From positions 3,658,001 through 3,722,000 of the forward strand of contig CADCXD010000005.1 in assembly GCA_902806575.1 (NCBI GenBank): 64,000 nucleotides of DNA. The letters run 5' to 3'. The notes under the pieces were generated by a model that was not told the origin of the DNA, made no database searches, and saw only the letters and a list, made by a program, of their open reading frames with translations. Shown here one piece after another: positions 23,189 through 35,456 of the stretch; position 1 is the first letter of the stretch, and each line of letters starts with the position of its first letter. Source of the stretch: Jackrogersella multiformis. Lineage: Eukaryota; Ascomycota; Sordariomycetes; Xylariales; Hypoxylaceae. Both the position numbers and the translations under genes were made by a program.

Positions 23189-26100
23189 TGAGGGTGGGGA
23201 GGAGAGGGATGTGTTGTGGGGGTTGGCTGTATGGCGGCTTGGATGGATCGTTGTGAGATCTGCAGGAGTATATGGATGACGGGAGGGTAAGATCTGCTTA
23301 TTGGTATCTCTACGGCGTAAAGAAGTTTCCTCCGCTAAGGTTACAGTAGGTAGGCACCAGGTAGGTATATATATATAATCTTATACCCCCGATATTGTTT
23401 ATGAATGAAGATTTCTAACTGGCATTTCTTCGACATCGGTGATATTGTTATATCTGAATTAACTCTAATATAAAAGCGTATTTTCGTCATGTAAAACCAC
23501 AACTTGCTGGCTTCATACACCCCGCTGCCCGTTGTTAATATTACAACGGGAGGAGCAGCTCATATTATCATATAGATCCGATATAGGGGTTGGGGTGCAA
23601 TGTAGGTAATTTGGTTATTAGAATCCTCTAACCTACTCGTGGGTTGGGTTACTAGGGATGAATCTAATCGCGATGATGCTAAGGTAATTTTTGTACTAGG
23701 CTCTTATGAGGAGCCAACCGGCACACCTTTTACCCCATGGGAAAGGAGTCGCCTTATTACAGCCTCGGGATGATAAGCGACGAAGCTTCACTGGTGGAAA
23801 TTCCATTTCACATGGGTTCCCCTGATTTTGACCCCCACGTAATAGAAGGTATATAAAACCCCTAAGGGCTGACTTTCTGGGATACCAACTCTTCTCCTAC
23901 TACAATTTATACCTAGGTAAGTTATCGAGCCTGATACTAACTAATACACCTCAATCTTGCCCAGACAACTTCCGACTAAATTTCACGTGTACCCATTCAT
24001 TCGAGGAATTCTTCTATTTTAGAATCGTGCAAGATCTTGCTAACGTTAATAGATGGGCTATGCCATGAACGAATCAGTATGGCTGCGTAGCCAAAATTAG
24101 AAGAGCAAGACTATGAAGGGGTGAAGTGAAACATGAAGCTCGGTGGCGGAATGCTGCCGGATACGGCGCTATGAAGCCGGACCGTCATACCTCGGCCGGA
24201 CAAATATAGCAAACAGTCACGACTCCTATCCCTTGCTGTGAAGGATGTCGTCGACCTTGATACGCCATTCCTACACCACGATCCCGGTTCTTCGGTGTTC
24301 CATGCCGACCCCTGATACGATGGTTTTCGGACAGGCAATCGACAATCCAAAATAACATCATGGCGATCTAATTCCGGCACCACCACTTACGTTACACGAT
24401 GTAAGCTAACAGACAGATGTCTGAAAACATATTTTACGAAGCTTGGCAAACGTCTAGACTTTCAGCTCGTACCACCGCTTATGAATCGATTACTCAACTG
24501 TTCTTTGTTGGGGTGCCTGCTGGCCGACCCATCGACGAGATTTTAGCGAACGTGATGCAAGGGAGAGTGCCGACGCAAAGGATTTCCCCAGGATCAATAT
24601 AATGTCCCCGAGCGAAGTGCTGTTGATCATCTGAAAATTGGATCTGGAACCTGGAGTTTGGGTCTGGATTGTATGTTTGTATGGAGACGACACGTGAGAT
24701 CGTGGGACAGGCAATGCTTACTGGTTGAGGTTGTCTGGAGATTGAAAGACAACAACGATTGGTTCTTGGTACGTTCTACCTATTCCGACTCCACCCTATG
24801 TTCTTCTTCCCTTCAACTATTTCGGCCAGCCCAGATTCGATACCACGTGGGGGGTAGCAGTGTTCAAACCTGGCTTGCTTTTGTCCACCGACACGTGCGT
24901 GTGTCGCTTATTTTGGCCTCATGTCTCCAAAGTGCTGTAATCCTTAGAATGAGAAGACATTCCAAATTACCTCGAACTTGACAGATCCATTTGGAGATCC
25001 TGATGTAATATATATGCCGACTCAAACATTCGCTTATGGTGTGTTCATACGACATCAGAGATATACCGTTGGATTAGTTTTCGCCGGCGTTTAGTCAGGT
25101 ATCTAAGAGATAAGTAGGAACTAACCTATTACTACGTTGGATAGACCTGTCTAGACTACCTACAGGTAAGTTTTCGTCTTTCATTGATAATTACAATAAA
25201 TCAGAGCCGAGATGCGATCTGGATCTAGATTGAAGTTCCAGAATAATGTTGCTGCTCAACCATACATAGTAATTCGTTACTGTTTCGTACATAGTAGTGT
25301 CTTGAATACTGGAGCTAATACATATCGACGCAAGCAATGATCAATCCCCCCCTGTCTCTGGATACTTAGTTACTTACACGCTACTCCCGGGCAAGATCTA
25401 ACTAGCATGTCTTATCACCGTCCTGAGAGTTGTAATGCATGACGGTTTTCCATCAACAAATGATGTACAGCTCAGCTACCTTGCTGCATGCGCAATCTCA
25501 TCTGGAAAAATCTAAGGAATAATAACATACACTAGGTATGTACACACAGACATAGATAATAGAGATATAGTGCTAGAGTAAGCGCATAAGCGCAGGAGTG
25601 TTCCGCGGATGTTACCTGTCTGTCTAAATATCGCATACCTATTACATTAATACATGTCCTGCTAAACACTGTAGATATTTTCTATTTGGTCCTCTGACTT
25701 GGCGATGGCGTTGATCTTCAAAGAATTACAAGGAAGAATACCTTCAAAATCATACTAGGGAGAAACGAGAGTAGTTTGCTCCGCACGAAAGAACGAAAAG
25801 AAAGATGTTAGCACTAAACTCGGCCATCTACCCGTGAGGGGTAATGATTTGCACTACCGAGAGCTTGCACGGACGATAGCAGGATACGGAGAAATGGTTC
25901 TCGACCTGCCTGCTTTGGAATAGGTATTGTGGGTAGGTAGTATCTGATCTTGCAGCCTCGTCGCGTTGTTGTATTGTATCGTATGTACCTAGGTGTGAGG
26001 TAGGTTGGTAGGTAGGTAGGTAGGTAGGTAGGTAGGTAGGTAGGTAGGTAGGTAGGTAGTATATTCCTTTTCTTCTTTATCACAATGTATCATTATTTTA

Positions 26101-28721
26101 CGTACCAAACAGCCTACTCGAGTAATAACATCGCAAAGGATTTCGTACGAATAGATTTTTCAGATTTCCTTGGCTCTGACGCTGCATTAGATATTACGGT
26201 GATCTGTGCACTGCAAGGGTTAGGTCAAGAATAGCAACCAGACCTGATTACTGGACAGACTACGTACGCCATGGCTTACCGAATATCAAGTTCCAATTTA
26301 AACACAACTAATAAGGTAACTTTAAGCCGAGCCGCCGAGTAATTTCTAGTCAAATGGCTTTCGGGGATAGCATCCCGAAAGCTTCGGGGGCAGCCATGTA
26401 CACTAAAGTTGCTGTTTTAAGAACAATCACGTGTATATATCCATCGCCAAATAATCAAGGTGCTGATTGACTTTATTAAGTGGAAAAGGAGGGGACCCCA
26501 AAGCGTGTGGGGATGAATGTTAGGATAGGGGATGTGGATGACGGTACCAAATAACAAAAAGGGATATGGATGGGTGACTTTTGTGGACATATCTCATCGT
26601 ATTCTCCAATGAATTTATCAGCCTAGGATCTTTTTTATGGCGGAGCCTATCTTACTTACATATGTAGTAGACCTGGAAGTTCCCTGCTATTCATTTAGAG
26701 GCGCTGATCATTTAGTACCTATTTTACCGAGCTGAAGAGAGCAAACCATCCACACATGACGGCTGCACTGTAAGACATGACCAAGTAAGGACGGATACAA
26801 AAAGCCTTAGCGAAGAAACTTATTATTAATGTTGGTATGCCATCGGCTCTACCATAACAAAAAACCAAAACAGCAAACTATAGCTTACCAAATTGGTTAC
26901 CAAATTAACAAAGACCAAACCCCCAACTTTACCTACCAAGCGAACTGGTGGAGGCGGGGAGGCAAATATTGGAGTCAAGTAATATGCCAGCAATGCTAAG
27001 ACGAATATGGACTAGCGAAGAGGGAAACAAATGAAAGAAGCTAGAAAAAGGATGGGGAGAAGATGGGGAAACGGCACAGAGAAACATGCTAACCGTGAGA
27101 ATGTAAGCAAGCAAGCGAACTAGGCAATATTCAGAATAAAGCCCTCTCACTAACACGAAACTAACCTACTTCCCCCACAGGGCCTATACTTGCAAGGCTA
27201 TTTTCAAGATGAGATGAAGCTATCGTCGTCATAGCTCATGGGAATTCGCTCCAAGTTAACCAGAAGCGGTTTAACTTCCAAGGTTCTTTTTATTCTCCTG
27301 CTCTTAGGCTGCTTTTCCCCTCATCGTACCGCAGGTAAGGTACAGTACCACTCCCCTCAGAAACTATGTACCTAGTCAGCCCATTGGTGTGTGCCTATTT
27401 TGTGCACATACGACATAGTGACTGCTGACTTGCACAAGTATATTACCTGCCAAGGCATAGATGACTTACACACCGCTTAGAGCAAGTACAATAAGTTTCG
27501 ACACCGAGTCGTGCGATGGATTATCATTATGCAGAGCCTCAAGTCATAGTAACAGCATTATCTTAGATTAAGACATTCAGCTGCTGCAAATGGCATATAC
27601 CTAGCTTGGGCATGTAAGACGGATGCAATAGGCTTGCCTCGAGTTATTCTGCACTACGACACTACAATGTTCGAGACAGGCATTGGCCTACTAGTGCGGA
27701 GAGAAGAAATTTGAGGCGGAAGCGAAGCCGAAAAATGTCGGAATCAGAGACAGACAAGCAAGACAGAGAGACAAAGCCTTCTAGAATGCCTCGAATGGCA
27801 TTTTGATTCGGTCAAGCCGAGTTTCCGATAGATACCCAAGTAGGTAGCAAGAAAATACCAAGAATACCTACATCGGATATCCACTACCCTTGCTTCGTCA
27901 GATGATTGATTGTTCACGAGAGAGAAAAAAAAATTGCCATCACAGCCTAACAGCTCTTACGCTCCGTCATCTCGACACACACTCGTCCATTCGCTGCCAA
28001 CAGCTTGCTCTGCCGCTAGCCGCTTCCGTCTGCACATATCCTTGTTTCCCTATGCCATGCCAATGTAGAGGCTTGCTTCGTCCGCCCATACACGCCATCA
28101 TTCTCTCTTGCCAAGACAGCCCATGGTGGAGTTGGTCATGGTTATTCGGCCGGTTAGTATCGCCCAAGGCTCCTTTGCCACGGTTCACTGGCAGGATTTC
28201 CGGGAGGACAGGCGTTAGACCGCGTCTGGTTTACCGGCACGCTGAATCCTTCCCGGCAAGGGTTAGCAAAGCCATGGCTGGCATCCTTCGCGTGCCTCCC
28301 ATCCTGGTCCTTGGATGATCCCGGCACGCAACAATCCGTCTACCATAGTAGGTACATGGTGGGGGGGCCTTGCTCCATGGGGTTATCCGTCTGGGGTTGC
28401 TTGCGCGAGCTTGTCGATTGAGTTTTGGCATTGGGATTGGGATCTTCGTCCTGCTTACAAGCAGTCGTACACGCTGCTCGGTGGCGCTCTTTGTCGGGCA
28501 ATATAAGACTCAGGTCTTGTCCTTTGTCACGCCTCTCTCCTATTTCGATTCTTATTTCCGTTGCCCCTCTCCCGTATCAAGGTGTCGCTTCATAAAACCG
28601 TAGAGGCCGAATCAGACAACATTTCTTCCCATGTTGGCGGTTGACCTCAACTATTTTCTTCTTTAATCCCTTTACTCTTGCGGCCCACCCTGCGAGCTGT
28701 TACCTCTCGGATTGAATAACC
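23189..28721. other. Long gene-poor intergenic region
   Basis: About 5.5 kb without a supported gene. Open stretches (for example 24111-24386 minus, 24417-24602 plus, 27890-28318 plus) have no recognised domain, no coding-like joins and no good starts. A TACCTAGGTA palindrome lies at 23910-23919 and a (GGTA)13 microsatellite at 26007-26058. The last ~180 nt are CT-rich, as in many strong fungal promoters, and lead into the transporter gene. Confidence 0.55.
26007..26058 (+). repeat. (GGTA)13 microsatellite
   Basis: Thirteen uninterrupted GGTA units, flanked on the left by degenerate copies (TACCTAGGTGTGAGGTAGGTT). It shares the GGTA/TACC core with the dispersed TACCTAGGTA palindrome, so the two may be related by expansion. 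Confidence 0.95.
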
Positions 28722-30876
28722 ATGGCTGAGAAACCTCAAGCCGACACGTAGGTGCTCCCTTCACCTGACCTTGTTCGACCCAATCGCAAATATCTAACTC
28801 GTCAGCTATAGTATCGAGCCCAAGGGCGTCGAGGGCGATTACTTGGAGAACGGAGTCGCCACAGCCGAGCATGTCGACCTGAACGCCAACCTCGAAGCGA
28901 GGTGAGTTATCCCGCCGTCGCGGCACTTGGACGCTTATGGACGCGGGGGAGCTTGTTTGCTTACTCGGCTCCACGGCGGGTCGGATGAAGCGTGGCTAAC
29001 ATATGATCAGGATTAAGAATCCCCTCAAAGGCATTCCCCGCGAGAAGTTGATGCGCGACGTTGAGGCCTTCGCCCAAGAGAAGGGCCTTGTTGAGCACAT
29101 CCCGACTCTGCGCAAGGGCGCGCTCGTCGCCCAGAACCCCAATGACTACGAGGACATAGACGGCGAGGAGGCTCTTAGCGAGGTCGAGAAGACTGTTCTC
29201 AGCGACGAAGTCCTACACCGATGGCGCATGCCCGCGCGATTGTTCCTAACTATCGCCACCTGTTCCATCGGCGCCGCCGTCCAAGGTTGGGATCAGACGG
29301 GAAGTAACGGTGCCAACATCTTCTTCCCCAAAGTCTACGGCATCGGCTCCGATTCCACAAGAGACAGAATTGTAGGGCTCCATTTCTCCATCCTTGGCGT
29401 AGGATACTTAAGCTAATCATTCATGAAGCTGGTTGGTCTTGTAAACTCTGGTCCCTACATCGGATGTGCCTTAATTGGATGCTGGCTTTCGGATCCCCTC
29501 AACAACTGGATCGGTCGTCGTGGTGTCATTTTCACCTCTGCTCATTTCTGTCTCTGGCCTGTCATCGGTTCTGCTTTCTGCCACACGTGGGAACAGCAAT
29601 TGGCCTGTCGTCTTCTGATGGGCATCGGAATGGGTGTAAAAGCCTCTACCGGTTCGTGACCCCTTTATTCGGGCTAACCTCGTAATTAGCGTGCTAATGT
29701 TCAACAGTTCCTATTTACGCCGCCGAAAATGCTCCCGCTTCGATCCGAGGTGCTTTGGTTATGTCCTGGCAGATGTGGACCGCTTTTGGTATCTTCCTCG
29801 GAACAGCCATCAACCTTGCCGTCTTCTACCACCCGCTCAACTGGAGACTAATGTTGGGTGCCCCCTTCATTCCGGCTGTCCCTCTTTTGTGCTTAATCTA
29901 CCTGTGCCCCGAGTCCCCACGTTGGTTAATGAAGAAGAACCGATATGCGGAGGCCTGGAAGTCGATGAGCATGCTGCGGAACAACGACATCCAGGTCGCG
30001 AGGGATATCTACTACATCCACGCGCAGCTGTCTATCGAGAAGGAGATCCTGAGAAGGAACAACTACATCTCTCGTTTCGCCCAGCTGTTCACGATTCCCC
30101 GAATTCGCCGCGCCAACATTGCCGCTTTCACGGTTATGATTGCCCAGCAGATGTGCGGCATCAACATCATTGCCTTCTATTCCACCACCATTTTCGTCGA
30201 CTCCGGATTCACCGACTTCAACGCCATGCTCTGCTCGTTCGGTTTCGGCCTCGTCAACTGGCTATTCGCATTCCCGGCTTTCTGGACCATCGACACCTTT
30301 GGACGACGATCTCTGCTTCTCTTCACCTTCCCTCAGATGATGTGGACCCTGCTCGCGGCCGGCTTATGTACACTTTTGCCCGAAGGCAGCACGACGAGAA
30401 CCGCACTTGTCGCTCTTTTCATCTTCATGTTCGCTGCCTTCTACTCTCCCGGCGAAGGACCTGTGCCTTTCACCTACAGTGCCGAGGTTTACCCCCTGTC
30501 CCATCGTGAGGTCGGTATGGGCTTTGCTGTCGCTACTTGCCTGGGATGGGCCGCCGTGCTCAGCATAACCTTCCCCTTCATCTTGGACAGGCTAGAGACG
30601 GTCGGGGCCTTCGGCCTGTACGCCGGCTTCAACCTCGTGGCGTTCATCATGATCTTCTTCCTGGTGCCCGAGACGAAGCAGCGCACGCTCGAGGAGCTCG
30701 ACTACGTGTTCGCCGTGCCCAACCGCAAGTTTGCCAAGTACCAGGTCACCAAGGCCCTGCCCTGGTGGTTCAAGCGCTGGGTCTTTTTCCAGCGCAACGC
30801 CGTGCTCGAGCCCCTCTACAAGAAGGACGACGACGAGACGCAGCCGCATCACATCTTCGCCGACGGGAAGCACTAA
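28722..30876 (+). CDS. MFS sugar transporter
   Basis: Five exons: 28722-28747, 28806-28901, 29011-29371, 29429-29651, 29708-30876, giving 624 aa. It has twelve predicted membrane segments with a long soluble N-terminus (~115 residues). Sugar-porter signatures are present: IGRRG in the first loop 2-3, PESPRWLMKK after segment 6, DTFGRRSLLL in loop 8-9, and PETKQRTLEELD after segment 12. The family imports hexoses, disaccharides or polyols by proton symport at the plasma membrane; the substrate cannot be told from sequence. The small intron at 29372-29428 (57 nt) has a GCTAATC branch and an AAG acceptor. Skipping it would cause an early stop. No cluster partner lies within 1.4 kb. Confidence 0.92.
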
Positions 30877-32325
30877 GCCTCGCCGCGAGAAAGTGTATGG
30901 GAATGATAAACGAGAAAAGGGAAGGGACGCGTATTGAATGCGGGTTGGTTTCGTACTACTTCGTACATATATATATGTGGTGGAGAGGAAACAAAGGATT
31001 TACGTGCCTGGGATGTTGAAGACGACCGGGTCACACGATCATTTAAAGGCAGATGCGGATTTCGCGAATACCCCAATTTTCATATTCTAGATTAATATAT
31101 AGGGACATCTATATAGGTTAAATCTATTTTCTTTTGAACATAGACAAAACTCTCTATATGCTTCCCTGGGTGATATTTATGAACTGGAAAAACAATAGTA
31201 GGAGCGTATTGGTCGAAGATCAGGCTCCGCAGTCTGGGGTTGACAAGCACGTAAATAGTACGTCGTCAAACAAACCTACGTGCGGAGCAGAGAGGTTGCT
31301 TCTGACTGCTCGATCAATATGCAAGATCGGCATGCAAGATCTGTGACTATATGTGGACATCGTCGATCGTACCACGGGATAGAACATCTAGGCACATTGC
31401 CACACCCGTACACTATGTAGACGGGAATAAGTACCTAGATGGGAAGTAGTAAAATTTCCGGCTCCGGAGGCGGGTCTTTGACCGACGTGATGTCCCCTTA
31501 CCCAGCTACCTAACGCAGGTGACCGATCGCTCCACATCGACAATCACGGATCATATATAGAGGAGCCATTCCCAATAGAGCCATACTGAGCCGCATGTAA
31601 TTAGGTAGGCGTTGAGCGGCCCGGGACTATGACCTTTGATGCTTACCTATCTACTAGATCTTCGCTACTGTGCCCAGCTGCGGGTAAGCGTGAAAATAGT
31701 AGCATTTTGGTACGATATCCTCCCGCAAGCTTTCAAGCTTCCCGTGGCGCTATCGGATCTTCTTACCCCTAAAGACACAGAGATTAAGGAGGTGAGGGGT
31801 AAACCATCCGACCCACCTATATTCTTACCGTATACGTAGATCTGAATAGCCTCAAAATTTTAAATGCTTCACCTCGAAAGAAAGGATGGTTTCCTTGACT
31901 AACCTATACCTGAGCTCGAACCCTGATCCGAAATAGTGTAAATCAAATATCTAACCAGTGGTTGGCGGTACCACCTTATTAAGAGCAACTACCTGTCAGT
32001 ATTCTTTACGCTTCCCTGGTATGTTCTAGCCTTTACGAGGGCTCATTACTACTACTATCCGCTCCATGTATTCGGAAAATGTTACGTAGGAAATGTTGCG
32101 TAGGAAATGAGCCAGAGATTGCGCCGGCGCTGGCGAATCTCGGTACCACTAAAGTGTTACACTATCTCTACTTGGGTACCTACCTAAGTAGGTAGACATA
32201 GAACGGCCCAAGTCTGGTGGACACTGGCGTGTTGGGTAAATGGTCGATTGTTATGTCTCTTCGTCAAGACTTAATACAACCTTCAGTTCTCTGGCTTGTG
32301 CTGCCCTCCTCCTACTCATTTCCCC
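30877..32325. other. Intergenic
   Basis: No gene is supported. It holds the transporter 3' flank (TA-repeat ATATATATATG near 30967-30977) and a TACCTACCTAAGTAGGTAG near-palindrome at about 32168-32194. Confidence 0.5.
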
Positions 32326-32553
32326 CTATTCCTTCGTCTCCTCCTTCTTCTCGTTCATGGGCTTCGTCGATTTCTTGTTCTTCTTCTCTGCCTTTTGACG
32401 AGCGAGCTTCTCAGCTCGGGTTTCGCGAGGAGTCTGGTTCTCATCGCGCTGCTGTCGTCGCCAGATCTGCGTGATCGGGTCTTCTGGCTTCTTCTTGTGG
32501 TAAATATTGGACCCATAGAGCTCAACCTCGCAGATCCTCTTTCCTTGTCCCAT
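32326..32553 (-). CDS. Small basic hypothetical protein
   Basis: A 75-aa ORF starting MGQGKRICEVELYG. The second half is a Lys/Glu/Arg-rich, probably helical tail (AEKLARQKAEKKNKK). I do not recognise the family. Its reality is supported by an apparent 5'UTR intron just upstream (32624-32569) with donor GTATGT, branch TTGCTAATT and acceptor TTTCAG, ending 15 nt before the ATG. It could be a nucleic-acid-binding or ribosome-associated small protein, but that is a guess from charge alone. Confidence 0.5.
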   Translation of the reverse strand: MGQGKRICEVELYGSNIYHKKKPEDPITQIWRRQQRDENQTPRETRAEKLARQKAEKKNKKSTKPMNEKKEETKE

Positions 32554-32568
32554 GGTTGATGGGGTCTG

Positions 32569-32624
32569 CTGAAATAATAATTAGCAAAACTCCCTGTAGC
32601 GACTTCTGGCCGGTTAATACATAC
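32569..32624 (-). other. Predicted 5'UTR intron of the small basic gene
   Basis: A 56-nt intron-like segment with canonical GTATGT donor, TTGCTAATT branch site and TTTCAG acceptor. It has no ATG upstream in the joined leader, so it would lie in untranslated sequence. Confidence 0.5.
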
Positions 32625-35456
32625 CGAGGTACACTGGACTTGTGTAGATTCAATAGCTTTCTAGCGAGTCTTTATGTATAGACTAACTTGATGGATGTGA
32701 TGGGTTTTTTTTTTTGGTGTACACGTTGATGATTTTAGTACCTGTGTTGACTCGCAAAGTGTGTGGGCATTTCTATTAACCTACCAGGTATTTACTTTTG
32801 AGGTGTATGGATCCTAGCATATCAGGTGGTAAATTTCGTATTTGATAGCTGGTGATTTCGTGATGACTCGATTCCGACGGCTTGGTTCGACTGGTATTTT
32901 ACTTGGGCTCTATTAGTTTGCCTATTAACTTTCGACAGGCTAATAGTTCACACCACCTTCGTATACAATCTAGACGCAGATTATAGTTGCTTGTAGTTTT
33001 ATAATCATTCAGATTTATTTATTTCTCCTCTTGTGTATGATTGAACTGACTCACTTTGATCTCGATAAAGATAAAAGGGGGAGAGGGGGGCCCTTTCACC
33101 AGGAAGTCTCATAGAATACATCTTTATTTACATCGTTGGTGATAAATGGTCCTTGATTTCCCCTGTGAATGAAGGATATCACTTGATATGTAAGCATATC
33201 ACTGCCTAAGCAGTCATTATGGTGCAACTAGGTCATAAATTGGATGATCGCCATGATTCTTAATAGTATCATGATAATATATTTATTATCTCAACAAGGA
33301 TTTCTCAACACATAGACGAGCTAGGTTATTAGGTATTAAGGATAGGAACATTAATAATTGATGATCAATTATTTTGTAGCTACGTCCTTCTAATATTGCA
33401 AGTTATGCTTAAAATGAGTTCTTGCAAATCTTTCTGGGCCTGATCTAATTTGACTATAAGAATCGAGATCAAACAATTGCCACTCGTCTTGGCTACCCTC
33501 AGCTGCTCTTTGAATTATTTAACACGCATCTTGGCATTTTCCAGTTTTCGATCAAGTTCTTGAAGTGGACTCTCATACCCGTTTACTTCCTCGCTCATTT
33601 GAGTAGCTTGAAGGTCGCTGACCTATTTGTATGTTTAAGAGTGTTGGCTTCTGATGTACCTTGATGTGGTTTGGCTCTTATGGTGAAGTAGTTTACTCTG
33701 GTTTATTTATTCTGGTTTATTTATTCTCCGCCAAAGAGTCAACGAACATATTATATATGTTTCTTAAAATCCCTATGGATGATAGTAAGGGCAATGCGTT
33801 TAGCCCTACCGTGGTCATACACGATCATTAGCTCAGCAGGTAAGATAGGACAGCTATGCATGTTTCAAGCTTAGAGACAAAGAGACACGGATACAGCCTG
33901 ATCAAAATGAAGAGCTCTCAAGTGAAGACAAATATGCTTTATACGCTATGCAGAAAAGTTACGTGGTAGAGTACACGTCACATCACTGAGAATGCTCATC
34001 TAGCGTTTTGCTGTTCTATTGTTACGAGACATTCCGAACAGCCCGGACCCCCGTGTCGAAAGCGTTCATGATGATATTGGGCCAATAAACATGATAAGAA
34101 GGCATGTGAAGCGCGTCTATCTCAAGTAAAATTAGGTAGGTAGGCAATGAACCTAAAAGAATTCAGTGAGGCTTGAAGATACTTCCCGGCAGATACTTTG
34201 GTTGTTAAGCAGTACTTTGACGCATTTTCGTAGTTGGGACAGTTGTATCCCTAAGTTCCCGTGGCTGGAATACGAGATACTGCTCGCCCTATATGATAAT
34301 AAGCACTTAGGCAAGCATTCAATAAACTAAAGATCGCCATATTTACCTTACTGTTGGCATAACTTTCCTCGGGATGGTGATGCGAAATTCTTCTATCTGG
34401 ATGTCTATTAGTCGCCGAAGCCAACTGGGGCTGACTATTCGCTATGGCACAAATTGAAGGTACCTGACTGAGTTGTGTGGTGATATCCAGTAGCCTTATC
34501 TATTAAAAGGAGTCGTCAAGCTTTTTCACTAGACGCTGCCTAAACCAACATTTTCGGAATACTACAGCAGCGTAGTACCTCCCTGCAAAGTGATGAGTAC
34601 CTGCCTAGGCAGTTTTGAATCCCGATAATATAAGGCTTTGGTCGTGTTCTGGAATCTGTACCTAGGTAGGTAGGATTTACGCTTAAGCACGGGTGACCTG
34701 ATGAGGTAAAGCCTTGTTATATCATACGTAGCCGGGTATTGCCGACGAATCCTACGGATACCTCCTAAGGGTAGGTGCCTGGGCTAGGTAGCTATGCAGA
34801 TCTGAGCAGGAATCTGTTACCATTCTAGGGTGAATGTCCGAATTGGCGTCTTTAAGTAGAATTAATACATCTCGACGGGGAATCGCTTAATCGGATATTA
34901 TTTGCTAAATGATTGGCCCACTGTAGCCTCGCGACGCAAAGGCTTGACAGGTTGTCGCGAAGTCGTGATGTAGTTGAATGTGGCCTGCGCCTAGTGGAGT
35001 ATTTAAACCCTTCGCGTTGTCCTGCATACTATCTATAGGCTACCTAATGAATTGTCCTTAATCTAGGATCTTCAATGTGACCCTGCGTGTCATTCGGGCG
35101 CATATTGGTCCACGGGCTTTAGGCTGACACTCCATTCTCCCGTGAACGCCAGCTGCGGAGAAATAAGACATTGGGCTTTTATATGACCTCCTTCATTTGC
35201 TAATTCGTAAATTGATCATGCGGCTTTCCTTCGTGTAACTAACAAGATGAAGTATAATTGGTTATTTACATCAAGAGACTCTGTGGGGTCAGTTTGTTGG
35301 ACAATATGGTGATGGTGATGTTTGATTTGACGAGAAAAAGCCCCTCCCCTTACCCCTTTTTATATTAGGTAAGGTAAACAATCCCCAGGTTAAGCCTCAT
35401 CCATCCCAGACCAATCATACCTAACCGAAAATGTTACATTCATCAGCTGGGCCCAC
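32625..35456. other. Gene-poor intergenic region
   Basis: About 2.8 kb of AT-rich DNA with no intact gene. It includes a T9 run near 32707, a coiled-coil-like coding remnant at 33404-33622 (listed separately) and a TACCTAGGTA palindrome at 34659-34668. A tRNA A-box-like word, TTAGCTCAGCAGG, lies at about 33829-33841 without a matching B box. Confidence 0.55.
33404..33622 (-). pseudogene. Decayed coiled-coil protein fragment
   Basis: One frame reads for 73 codons with a single internal stop (TAA at 33517-33515). Its sequence is typical of a coiled coil: LQELDRKLENAKMRVK, the stop, then FKEQLRVAKTSGN and LDQAQKDLQEL. No start or partner exon is seen. The neighbour at 35457-36786 is also a coiled-coil protein, so this could be a relic of a related gene. 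The call rests on residue pattern only. Confidence 0.3.

Noticed and set aside
24111..24602. Two small ORFs in the long spacer
   Set aside because: No recognised family, no splice-supported extension, AT-rich flanks; not enough to call genes.
26007..26058. CRISPR-like array
   Set aside because: It is a simple tetranucleotide microsatellite without spacers, and the DNA is eukaryotic.
27890..28603. Overlapping open frames before the transporter
   Set aside because: No domain, no plausible exon joins, CT-rich composition; more likely promoter and leader.
30537..31019. 160-aa plus-strand frame in the transporter 3' end
   Set aside because: Arg-rich shadow of the GC-rich transporter exon with no domain; the main frame carries PETKQRTLEELD.
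33820..33900. tRNA-like A box (TTAGCTCAGCAGG)
   Set aside because: No B box and no cloverleaf could be folded; likely chance.
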